Assembly: GCA_003484235.1 (NCBI GenBank)
Contig: DNDP01000470.1
Coordinates: 402 to 23,580, forward strand
Origin: Verrucomicrobiales bacterium
GTDB lineage: Bacteria > Verrucomicrobiota > Verrucomicrobiia > Limisphaerales > RI-55
Direction of reading: 5' to 3'
DNA length: 23,179 nt
The stretch's first letter is position 1, and each line of letters starts with the position of its first letter. The notes under the pieces were generated by a model. That model was given only the letters and a program-made list of their open reading frames with translations. It was not told the origin of the DNA and ran no database searches. Shown one piece after another: positions 11,915 through 19,498 of this stretch. The position numbers and the translations under genes were made by a program.

Positions 11915-12253
11915 TCAGCGGTGAAACTGCATGGTCGCCGCTCCCGGGAGTTCATGCGCGCAGGGCTGGTTGGTGGGTGCGTCGGGCCTCTGGGGATTCG
12001 GCGAAACCAGCTGGTTGGCCAGCAGGTACGCCTCGACCTCATCACCGCTGACGTCAGCGAGCATGCGGCCGTCAATTTCCACGCAGGGGCTGAGCATCTG
12101 GCCGCTTCTTTCGACCATCTCCTGCCGCTGCAGCGGGTCGTTGATGATGTCGCGATCTTCGAACTCGAGGTTGTACTTCCGCATGATGGCGCGCACGCCC
12201 TGGCTCCATCCGCAGCTGGGTTTCAGGTAGGCAACGATTTTGGGCTTGGTCAT
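11915..12253 (-). CDS. Glutaredoxin-like monothiol protein
   Basis: 112-residue thioredoxin-fold protein. The active-site region KPSCGWSQ gives a CxxS (monothiol) motif with C14 and S17. The probable cis-Pro is P56 in LSPCVEIDG, followed by a DVSGDEVEAYL helix. Monothiol glutaredoxins act in iron-sulfur cluster handling or deglutathionylation. The usual CGFS motif of the iron-sulfur class is CGWS here, so that role is only a possibility. A second cysteine, C57, sits beside the cis-Pro, and a Pro-rich tail with another Cys extends past the fold. ATG12253 is chosen because it begins directly before the first beta-strand. The frame stays open to 12379 but adds an Arg-rich stretch unrelated to the fold. 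Divergent from the PhoR-like kinase gene with a 124-base gap; followed by its own terminator. Confidence 0.8.
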   Translation of the reverse strand: MTKPKIVAYLKPSCGWSQGVRAIMRKYNLEFEDRDIINDPLQRQEMVERSGQMLSPCVEIDGRMLADVSGDEVEAYLLANQLVSPNPQRPDAPTNQPCAHELPGAATMQFHR

Positions 12254-12377
12254 ATGCAATTTATGCCTGTCAACGTGCCAGACAACGCGGGATTGACAAG
12301 CCATTATTAGGACCGCCCGATGTTCAACGGTTGCCAAGCGGGTTCGCAGCCGCATACAACTCCGGCGTTCGAGCTTC

Positions 12378-13565
12378 ATGTGGGTCTATCTGACCATTTT
12401 GTTCGCCGTGGTGGCGGTCGTTGTCCAGGTCGTCTGGATGCGCCGCCACCGGCGGCTTGGACAGCTCGTCGGGAGACTGCGCCGTGAGAAGGAGACCATC
12501 GAGGCGGCCCTGCACGATCAGCGGGGTGAGGCCGATCACCGGCAGTCCGCGCTTTTTGACAGCATGGTGGAGGGGGTGTTGATCGTCGACGCGAGGAACC
12601 GCATTCTCATGGTCAATGCCTCCTTCCGCCGTCTGTTCAACCTGGACGGCGACGTGACCGGCAAGTCGATCATGGAAACGCTCCGGCTTCACGAACTGCA
12701 GGAACTGGTGGAACGCCTGCCGGCGGTGGGACGCATCACGGAGTTCGAGCTGCAAACCCTCCTTCCGCGCAGCCAAACCCTTCAGGTCAACGCCGTGGGC
12801 CTGACGGGTGCGGCCGGGCGCGGCTCGGCGATGCTGGTCTTTCATGACGTCAGCCGGATCAAGCAGCTCGAGAACATGCGCAAGGACTTCGTCGCCAACG
12901 TCAGCCACGAGCTGCGCACGCCGCTTTCGATGATCAAGGGCTACGTCGAGACCCTGCTGGATGGAGCCAAGGAGTCCCCGGAGATCACCGCGAAGTTTCT
13001 CAAGACGATCGAGAATCACGCCGACCGGCTGACCTTTCTGATCGAGGATCTGCTCACCATCTCGAGCCTGGAATCGGGCCAGGTAACGATGAACATGCAG
13101 CCGTTGGAACTGGCCCCCCTCGTGGAACGGGTCCTTGACGAGCTTCGGGACCGTGCCAGCTCGCGCAGCATCGGGGTGGTCGCCGACATCACGCCGGACC
13201 TGACCGTCACCGTTGACGGCGGGAGGATCCAGCAGGTCCTCTTCAACCTGATCGACAACGGGATCAAGTACGGCAGGGCGGGCGGACGGATCGTGGTGGC
13301 GGCGAGGGCGACGGGCCAGGGGGCAGTGGAGGTCTCCGTGGCGGACGATGGCCCCGGCATACCCGCCGAGGCTGCGGAACGCGTCTTCGAGCGGTTCTAC
13401 CGGGTGGACAAGGCCCGTTCACGGGAGCAGGGCGGGACCGGTCTCGGTCTGGCCATCGTCAAACACATCGTGCAGGCGCACGGCGGAGAAGTCTGGGTGG
13501 ATTCCACGCCGGGGAAGGGCGCCATATTCTTCTTCACGCTCAAACCGGGCTCACTCGTGGCGTAG
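12378..13565 (+). CDS. PhoR-like membrane sensor histidine kinase
   Basis: 395-residue sensor kinase. A single N-terminal membrane helix (about 2-22) is followed by a short coiled-coil, a PAS domain (about 55-165), HisKA with phospho-acceptor H177 in NVSHELRTPLSM, and a HATPase domain with N-box LFNLIDNGIKYG, G1 box VADDGPGIP and G2 box GTGLGLAI. The architecture is that of PhoR/ResE-type kinases, which sense through a single helix plus PAS rather than a large periplasmic domain. PhoB/PhoU or any response regulator is absent nearby, so it is an orphan within this window and a phosphate role is not claimed. The last 15 bases overlap the end of the convergent permease gene. No strong ribosome site precedes ATG12378. 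Confidence 0.92.
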   Translation: MWVYLTILFAVVAVVVQVVWMRRHRRLGQLVGRLRREKETIEAALHDQRGEADHRQSALFDSMVEGVLIVDARNRILMVNASFRRLFNLDGDVTGKSIMETLRLHELQELVERLPAVGRITEFELQTLLPRSQTLQVNAVGLTGAAGRGSAMLVFHDVSRIKQLENMRKDFVANVSHELRTPLSMIKGYVETLLDGAKESPEITAKFLKTIENHADRLTFLIEDLLTISSLESGQVTMNMQPLELAPLVERVLDELRDRASSRSIGVVADITPDLTVTVDGGRIQQVLFNLIDNGIKYGRAGGRIVVAARATGQGAVEVSVADDGPGIPAEAAERVFERFYRVDKARSREQGGTGLGLAIVKHIVQAHGGEVWVDSTPGKGAIFFFTLKPGSLVA

Positions 13566-14840
13566 CGCCTCGATCGGATCCAGGTTGGCGGCGGACCGGG
13601 CGGGATAGATCCCGAACATGATGCCGATCGCTCCGGAAATGCCAAAGGCAAGGAACACCGACCAGACCGTCACGATCGTGATCATCTCGGCGAGCGCGGA
13701 GACGATGAACGGGACGGCCACGCCGATCACCACGCCGATCAATCCGCCACCGACGGACAGCACCACCGTTTCCACCAGGAACTGCGTGATGATGTCCTTC
13801 TTCTTGGCGCCAAGGGCGCGGCGCACGCCGATCTCGCGGGTCCGCTCGGTCACGGTTGCCAGCATGATGTTCATGATGCCGATGCCGCCCACCAGCAGCG
13901 AAATCGCCGCAATGGAACCCAGCACGATGTTGAAGATTCGCTTGGTCGCCTCCGCCTGCCGCAGCAGCTCGAGCGGGACGATGGTCTCGTAGTCGTTCTT
14001 CGGATGAAACCGCCGCAGCAACGTCTTGATCTGCGGGTCGGCCGTCTCCACCGCGTCGGTGTCCTGCATCTGCACGGTGACCTGGTGAAGTTCGACCCGC
14101 TCGGCGGAAAAGCTGCCTGCGGTGCGGCGGAAGATGGTCTCCCCGAACCGCGACCTCGACGTTGACATGGGAATGTAAACGTTGTTGTCCAGCGGCTCGC
14201 CGTCGATCTGGCCCGTCTGCGACCGCTGCTCGACCATGTTTCGTTCCTGCACGATGCCCACCACCTGGTAGTAGACCCCCGCCACCTTCACCGACATGGT
14301 CAGCGGATCCTGGAACGGAAACAGCCGGCTGGCCAGGCCTGCGGTCAATGCGCAGACGTTGTTCTGATACATCTCGTCAACGCTGGTGATGAAACGTCCG
14401 CGAAGAATGTCCACGCCGACAATCTCGACGTAGGAGGGCAGGGTGCCGATGACCTGGCAGGGAAGCTCGTTCTGATCAAAGCGGACGTTCTCCCGGATGA
14501 TCCGCATCGGCAGCACCGCCCGCACGCCCGGGATGGTTCGCTGCAGGCGGGCGCCGTCATCATATGTCAGCCCGTACTCCAGCACGAAACCACGCGAACT
14601 GCCCGATGAGTTGGCCTCCTCCGGCGGCTTGACGCTGCGGACGATGATGTTGTTGCTTCCCAGCTTTTTGATCGCCTCCTGCGCCTCGTAGCTGGCGCCT
14701 TCGCCGATCGCCAGCATCGCGATGACCGAGCAGACGCCGAAAATGATGCCGAGCATCGTCAGGGCCGAGCGCAGCTTGTGGAGCAGCAGGCTCTTGATGC
14801 CCAGGCGGACCGTGCCGACGAAATGGGTTCCCAGTCGCAT
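13551..14840 (-). CDS. MacB-type ABC permease of the second exporter
   Basis: 429-residue inner-membrane permease of the MacB/FtsX type. The N-terminal helix (about 26-47) is preceded by LLLHKLRSALTMLG. A large periplasmic domain follows, then three C-terminal helices with the coupling sequence VTERTREIGVRRALGAKKKD and the terminal motif NLDPIEALRHE. It is the last gene of the TolC-like/adaptor/ATPase/permease operon. ATG14840 lies five bases after the ATPase stop. A TTG at 14849 overlaps that stop and would add three residues. I prefer the ATG because the adaptor gene of the same operon has exactly the same arrangement. The 3' end overlaps the convergent kinase gene by 15 bases, with no visible terminator. 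The periplasmic domain is longer than in the first permease, so the two exporters are paralogous families rather than a recent duplication. Confidence 0.93.
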   Translation of the reverse strand: MRLGTHFVGTVRLGIKSLLLHKLRSALTMLGIIFGVCSVIAMLAIGEGASYEAQEAIKKLGSNNIIVRSVKPPEEANSSGSSRGFVLEYGLTYDDGARLQRTIPGVRAVLPMRIIRENVRFDQNELPCQVIGTLPSYVEIVGVDILRGRFITSVDEMYQNNVCALTAGLASRLFPFQDPLTMSVKVAGVYYQVVGIVQERNMVEQRSQTGQIDGEPLDNNVYIPMSTSRSRFGETIFRRTAGSFSAERVELHQVTVQMQDTDAVETADPQIKTLLRRFHPKNDYETIVPLELLRQAEATKRIFNIVLGSIAAISLLVGGIGIMNIMLATVTERTREIGVRRALGAKKKDIITQFLVETVVLSVGGGLIGVVIGVAVPFIVSALAEMITIVTVWSVFLAFGISGAIGIMFGIYPARSAANLDPIEALRHE

Positions 14841-14845
14841 CGTGC

Positions 14846-15598
14846 TCAATTGTTGTGGGGCCGGTTGACGACCTCCCGGTCGATCTTCCCGTCCTTCATG
14901 TGGATCACCCGTTGTGCCCGTGCCGCAACCTTGTCGTCATGTGTCACCAGCACGATGGTCTTTCCGGAGCGGTTGAGCTGGTCGAGCATCTCAAGCACCT
15001 CGGCGCCGGTCTTCGAATCGAGATTGCCGGTCGGCTCATCCGCCAGAATCATGAAGGGATCGTTCACCAATGAACGGGCGATCGCCACCCGCTGCTGCTG
15101 TCCGCCGGAGAGCTGGCTGGGACGGTGGTCGAGCCGGTCGCCGAGTCCAACCATCTTCGCCAGCTGGACGGTGTGGTCGTGGTGGGCCCGGGGATCTTCA
15201 CCCTGATAGATCAATGGCACCTGGATGTTCTCCATTACCGTCAACTGGGCGATCAGGTTGTAGGATTGAAATATGAAGCCGATGCGCTTGCCGCGGACCT
15301 CGGAGAGCTCGTCATCCGGCATCCTGGCGACGTTGTGACCGCCGAGCTGGTAGCTGCCCGCGGTGGGCCGGTCCAGGCAGCCGAGAATGTTGAGCATCGT
15401 CGATTTGCCGGATCCCGAAGGTCCCATGATGGCCACGTAGGAACCTTCGTTGATCTTCAGATCAACGCCGCGCAGGGCCCGAACGATGTTCTCGGCGCTC
15501 AGCACGTAGGTCTTCTCAATCCCTTCCAGATGGATGACCGGTGCGCCGTTCGTTTTGGGCGTCGCCTGCATGAGGTTCGGGGTTGGCGGTTTTGACAT
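14846..15598 (-). CDS. MacB/LolD-type ABC ATPase of the second exporter
   Basis: 250-residue ATPase. Walker A is GPSGSGKST (59-67), the signature is LSGGQQQRVAIARSL, Walker B is ILADEPTGNLD and the switch His is in LVTHDDK. It would energise the permease encoded directly downstream. Start choice: ATG15598 has GGCGGA about six bases upstream; ATG15622 and ATG15571 are also in frame. Between the first two ATGs lies a small hairpin (CCGCC at 15606-15610 and GGCGG at 15615-15619) that overlaps the likely ribosome site and could tune translation. The stop forms the junction AACAATTGAGCACGATG with the permease start, almost the same as the junction between the TolC-like and adaptor genes. Confidence 0.93.
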   Translation of the reverse strand: MSKPPTPNLMQATPKTNGAPVIHLEGIEKTYVLSAENIVRALRGVDLKINEGSYVAIMGPSGSGKSTMLNILGCLDRPTAGSYQLGGHNVARMPDDELSEVRGKRIGFIFQSYNLIAQLTVMENIQVPLIYQGEDPRAHHDHTVQLAKMVGLGDRLDHRPSQLSGGQQQRVAIARSLVNDPFMILADEPTGNLDSKTGAEVLEMLDQLNRSGKTIVLVTHDDKVAARAQRVIHMKDGKIDREVVNRPHNN

Positions 15599-15647
15599 TT
15601 TGATTCCGCCAGACGGCGGCATTGGTTCAAGCGTGACGTCCGTCGAA

Positions 15648-17612
15648 TTACTGCTGATCGCCTCCGGTGCGCTGAGCGCCGCCGCTCTGGCCGCCGGGAC
15701 TCCCGCCAGCGCCGGCTCCGCCGCGGCCCTGAGAAAACCGCGAGCGCATCGCGGCGCGTTCTTCGTCGTCGATCGTGCCGTCGCCGTTCTTGTCGAATTG
15801 CTTCATCATCGCTTCGCGATTGAAGCCACCTCCGGATCGGTCGCCACTGAACTGCGACTGCAGCTGGCTGCGCATCGCTGCCCGCTCCTCGTCGTTCAAT
15901 TCGCCGTCACCGTCCTTGTCGAACTGCTTGATCATTTCCTCGCGTCCGGACCCGCCGGTTCCGCCCGCGCGCCTTTCTGCCTGGGCATCCGATCCGCCGG
16001 CTTGCTGGGTGCCGTTCCGCTCGCCGCCGTTGCCGCTCCCTGAAGTGGTTGCCGCCGGCTCGATCCCCGCGACGACCACCGTGTTTGTTGGAATGGTGTC
16101 ACCCTCCTGAAGGATGTTGCCTTCAAGGTCGTTCGCCTGCGAATCCAGCGGCGGCGAGAGCAGTACCCGGTCACCTTCCTCGATCCCGCTGATGACCTGG
16201 ATGAACTTGGTGTTGAACATTCCGACCTCCACCGGAACCGCCTTTGGCGTCGAGCCCGCCAGATAAACCACGGACTGCCCCTTCAGCGTGGTCACCGCCT
16301 GAACGGGCACCGTCAGCACATCCAGCAGATTGGTGATGATCACCTCCGCCTTGGCCGAGACACCGGGTTTGACGGTGTCGGGCAGCGTGTCGGCGATGAG
16401 AATCTCGGTGTTGTACACCTTGAGGTTGGGATTGCTCCACCGGTCGGAATTGTTCGGGAGCAGCGCCACCCGCGAGACGGTGCCCACGAATCGCTGGTCG
16501 GGCATCGGATCGAGCACCACGTAGGCGGTCTGGCCGGCGCGAATCTTGCCGACGTGCGACTCGTGGACCTTGATGGTCAGCTTCATCGTCGAGGTGTCTG
16601 GCAGCTTGATCATCTCCTGCCGGTAGCGGACGGTTGCCCCCTCCTCGATCATCGACTCCTGGCTGAACCGGCTCTCGCTGATCGGATAGACCACCAGTCC
16701 GCTGCTGGGGGCGAGGATTCGGCATCCTTCCAGGTTCTTGCGATCCCGTTCCAGCTTGTCCTGGTTCAGTTTAAGGGTCCTCTCCTGCGTCAGCACATCG
16801 GCCTCGAACTGGGCGATCTTGGCGCGTGACTGGGCGACAACCCGCGCCATTTCCTGCTGCGCCTCGTCCACCTTCGACTGGTATTCCGTCAACAGCTTGT
16901 TCTGGTCGAACGTTTCGAACATCCACAGCGCGTTGGTGGCCTGCTGAAGATTCTTTTTGGTGCGCAACCACGTCAACCGATCGGCATCGGCCTTTGCCTT
17001 GGTTTCAAATCCGGCGGCCAGCAGGTTCGTTGAAAAGTGGTAACGCTCAAAATCAACGGTCATCTGCTCGTTGAAGGTATCGACGTCCAACTCCAGCTGG
17101 CGGCGTTGCTGCGCCAGTTCGCCCTCCTTGAACTTCTCAAGGTCGATCTTCGCAAGTTCGAGGTTGATCATGGCGGCGGTGATGTCGCTGTTGGTCTGGC
17201 TGCGCTGGATGGCCAGCTGTTCCTGCGCCTGGATGAAGCCCAGCCGGGCCTTTTCCGTGGCGATCTCCTGTTGGTTCAGCTGATCCTGCGCCGTGCCGGA
17301 ATCCAGCTCCACCAGCAGGTCGCCCTCCTTCACGTAGGTGCCTTCCGGGACAATGCTGATCACGCGCGCGGTGCCCTCGACCTGGCTGCGGATGCTGACC
17401 TCCTTGACCGCCTCAAGGTTGCCCCCCTCAACGATCGAGATGAGAAAGTTGCTCCGCTTGACCTCGTAGTAGGCCGTTGCCGAGTCCTTGTCCCCGCCGG
17501 AGAACAGGAGCAGACCGGCCAGCGTCACCACGACAACGGCGACGATTGAGAAGATGAGCGGCCGCTGACGGATCAGGGCGGTGACGGACGTTTTTGAGGC
17601 GGTTGGATTCAT
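15648..17612 (-). CDS. Periplasmic adaptor (HlyD/MacA type) with C-terminal EF-hands
   Basis: 654-residue adaptor, larger than typical MacA proteins (about 370-400). An N-terminal membrane anchor (about 18-40) is followed by a lipoyl half (VSIRSQVEGTARVISIVPEG), a long coiled-coil hairpin spanning roughly 90-290, the second half (RILAPSSGLVVYP), a beta-barrel domain and a membrane-proximal domain ending near residue 500. A Gly/Ser/Thr-rich linker leads to two EF-hand loops, DKDGDGELNDEE (565-576) and DKNGDGTIDDEE (607-618), each with the calcium-ligand pattern D-x-D/N-x-D-G and final Glu. A Gly/Gln-rich tail follows. It bridges the TolC-like protein and the ATPase/permease. ATG17612 lies five bases after the TolC-like stop; an overlapping TTG17621 would add three residues. 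The EF-hand tail is unusual for this family and predicts a calcium-responsive or calcium-stabilised complex, which is inference. Confidence 0.9.
   Translation of the reverse strand: MNPTASKTSVTALIRQRPLIFSIVAVVVVTLAGLLLFSGGDKDSATAYYEVKRSNFLISIVEGGNLEAVKEVSIRSQVEGTARVISIVPEGTYVKEGDLLVELDSGTAQDQLNQQEIATEKARLGFIQAQEQLAIQRSQTNSDITAAMINLELAKIDLEKFKEGELAQQRRQLELDVDTFNEQMTVDFERYHFSTNLLAAGFETKAKADADRLTWLRTKKNLQQATNALWMFETFDQNKLLTEYQSKVDEAQQEMARVVAQSRAKIAQFEADVLTQERTLKLNQDKLERDRKNLEGCRILAPSSGLVVYPISESRFSQESMIEEGATVRYRQEMIKLPDTSTMKLTIKVHESHVGKIRAGQTAYVVLDPMPDQRFVGTVSRVALLPNNSDRWSNPNLKVYNTEILIADTLPDTVKPGVSAKAEVIITNLLDVLTVPVQAVTTLKGQSVVYLAGSTPKAVPVEVGMFNTKFIQVISGIEEGDRVLLSPPLDSQANDLEGNILQEGDTIPTNTVVVAGIEPAATTSGSGNGGERNGTQQAGGSDAQAERRAGGTGGSGREEMIKQFDKDGDGELNDEERAAMRSQLQSQFSGDRSGGGFNREAMMKQFDKNGDGTIDDEERAAMRSRFSQGRGGAGAGGSPGGQSGGAQRTGGDQQ
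15735..15944 (-). repeat. Tandem 42-residue duplication encoding two EF-hands
   Basis: Residues 557-598 and 599-626 of the adaptor begin REEMIKQFDKDGDGEL and REAMMKQFDKNGDGTI, both continue with DEERAAMRS, and have an exact 42-residue period (126 bases). This is a clear internal duplication with divergence between the copies. Confidence 0.85.
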
Positions 17613-17617
17613 GGTGG

Positions 17618-19348
17618 TCAATTGTTAAAAATCTGGTCGGGCGGGGCGAGTTCCTCGCGGGGTTGATAAACGGGGGCCGCTTCGGCGGCGAAGATCTCCG
17701 GCGCGGCCTCGAGATGGCCCTTGAACCAGAACTTTTCGGACTCGGTTTCGATGATTCCGAGATCCAGCAGCAGTTCGAGCCGGGTCGCCTGATAGCTCAC
17801 CAGGGCGGCAATGACGTTGTTCTGTGCCGATATCTGGTCGTTCTGGGCGTCCACCAGATCGCGCACCTCGGCCCGCCCGGCTTCCAGCAGCAGGATGTTC
17901 GACTCCACGCGGCGGTTTGCCAGTTCCAGCGCGTTGAGCTGGATCAGGTAGTTCTGCTTGCGCTGTTCCAGCGTCCGCACGCCGCGCTCGATGCTGTCCT
18001 TCAGGTTGTCCAGGTCGAGCGCCAGATTGCGCAGCTCCGATTCGAATGTCACCAGCGACGCGCGGTAGTTGTTCCGCTCGCGCAGCCGGTCGATCGGGAG
18101 ATCCAGCTCCAGTCCGACGTTGTAGCGAACCTGGTCGAGATCGAAATCCGTGTAGTCCGTCGGCGCCTCCGAGGCGAGCGAAGCGCTGGCGAAAAGGTTC
18201 AGATCGGCCTTCAGCTGGTTGGCGGCCACGCCAATCTTGCGCTTGGTGTCCTCGAACGAGTCGATGGAGTTCAGGATCGGGTAGTTGCGTTCCGTCGCCA
18301 GGCGGAAGGCCGAATCCTTGTCGAGATTCACGGGAATCAGGCCGATGCTGGCCAGCTCATCCAGCTCGGAATCCTCGAGGAAGACGCGGACATTGAGCGG
18401 AATGGCCAGCTTGAGCTTGAAGGTATCCAGATTGTTGAAGTAGCCGGCGATCGAATTGACGTAGCTGTTCTTCGCGGACAGTTCGGACTGCCGGGCGAGA
18501 TCCACCTGGTTGACGCTTTCGCGGTCGATGCGGGCCTCCAGCCGCTTGGTGGACTGCACCTGGCTGACGTAGTTGGAATAGTTGTTGCGGATGACGTTCT
18601 TCTGGCCGAGCAGGTTGAAGTAGTCGTTGACGATCTCGATGGCGAATTGGTTCTGAAAGTAGCTGTAGTTGCGCACGGCATAGACGACGTTGCGCTCGGC
18701 CTGGGTGAGCCGTTCCACCGCGGCACTGTTCCTGCCGAAACCGCGCAGCAGGGGCTGGAAAAGATTCACCGAGATCGTGTTGATCGTGGACCGTCGCGGA
18801 TCGCCGGTATAGTAGCGGAGAATGTCGTTTGCCAGATTGAGGCTCAGGCTCCCGCCTGTTTTGAGCAGCTGGCTGACGCCCGCACGGCTGTTCAGGTTTC
18901 CGATCTGTTCACCGGAGGCGGTGCGCGTGAAATCGGCGCTCGAGTTGGCGAAGAACTGGGGCCCGAACTGGTACTGCTCACCCGTGAGTGTCAGCGCCGT
19001 GAGGTAAAGCCGTTCCTTCTCCGTCTGATAGCGCCGGCTCTGATGGGCGGCCAGATCCAGGGCGTCGTCAAGGGTCAGCTGCAGCTGATTGGTCTGCTGG
19101 CGGGCATCGATGATCTCCGGTGCGAGAATGGATTCGGGATCCCGCTGGGACCATGCCGTATCGATGTTGAATGCGCCCGCCTCACCAAAGATGCGGTTCT
19201 CGACCTCTTCGATGATTCCATACACCTCCCGGTCGGCCCGTTTCTGATACTGCTTCCGGGTGCAGCCGGTAGCGATGACGGCGAAAATGCCGGCCATCAG
19301 GAAGGGCAGCCAGGTTGAACGGGCTCTCGGTGATGATGTAAAACTCAT
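17618..19348 (-). CDS. TolC-like outer-membrane efflux lipoprotein
   Basis: 576-residue outer-membrane factor. ATG19348 opens a basic N-region and hydrophobic core ending in IATGC, a lipobox with C29 as the likely lipidated residue. The frame's earlier GTG at 19360 only adds four residues. The mature part shows the TolC/OEP pattern: LTLDDALDLAAHQSRRYQ, then long amphipathic, Asn/Gln/Asp-rich helical segments in two similar halves. The second half includes YNVGLELDLPIDRLRERNNY and a late RVESNILLLEAGRAEVRDL helix. It would form the trimeric channel through the outer membrane for the exporter encoded downstream. It is first in the operon; its stop is five bases from the adaptor ATG. Because the + strand exporter lacks a channel gene, this one might serve both systems. 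Confidence 0.9.
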   Translation of the reverse strand: MSFTSSPRARSTWLPFLMAGIFAVIATGCTRKQYQKRADREVYGIIEEVENRIFGEAGAFNIDTAWSQRDPESILAPEIIDARQQTNQLQLTLDDALDLAAHQSRRYQTEKERLYLTALTLTGEQYQFGPQFFANSSADFTRTASGEQIGNLNSRAGVSQLLKTGGSLSLNLANDILRYYTGDPRRSTINTISVNLFQPLLRGFGRNSAAVERLTQAERNVVYAVRNYSYFQNQFAIEIVNDYFNLLGQKNVIRNNYSNYVSQVQSTKRLEARIDRESVNQVDLARQSELSAKNSYVNSIAGYFNNLDTFKLKLAIPLNVRVFLEDSELDELASIGLIPVNLDKDSAFRLATERNYPILNSIDSFEDTKRKIGVAANQLKADLNLFASASLASEAPTDYTDFDLDQVRYNVGLELDLPIDRLRERNNYRASLVTFESELRNLALDLDNLKDSIERGVRTLEQRKQNYLIQLNALELANRRVESNILLLEAGRAEVRDLVDAQNDQISAQNNVIAALVSYQATRLELLLDLGIIETESEKFWFKGHLEAAPEIFAAEAAPVYQPREELAPPDQIFNN

Positions 19349-19498
19349 GAAAATACGCACGCGTAGTGGTTATCAAAGACAGCGGGTCGTGCCGGCCGGT
19401 TACAGGCGATTCTTCGCGGGCACGCCCGGCCACGGTTCAAAGCTCGTTGGAGGGAAGCAGGTTCCGCAGCGATCTCGGCCTTCTCTGAACGGCCCGAT

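Noticed and set aside
12293..12298. Perfect TTGACA upstream of the PhoR-like kinase
   Set aside because: No -10-like sequence at 16-18 bases downstream (it reads CCCGAT at 17), so it is not reported as a promoter.
17594..19318. Long + strand open frame (574 residues) opposite the TolC-like gene
   Set aside because: No recognisable domain. The minus frame encodes a coherent lipoprotein channel with signal peptide and operon context.
19417..19428. Inverted repeat CGGGC-AC-GCCCG between the TolC-like and DUF1501 genes
   Set aside because: The loop is too short and no T-run follows on either strand; not a credible terminator.
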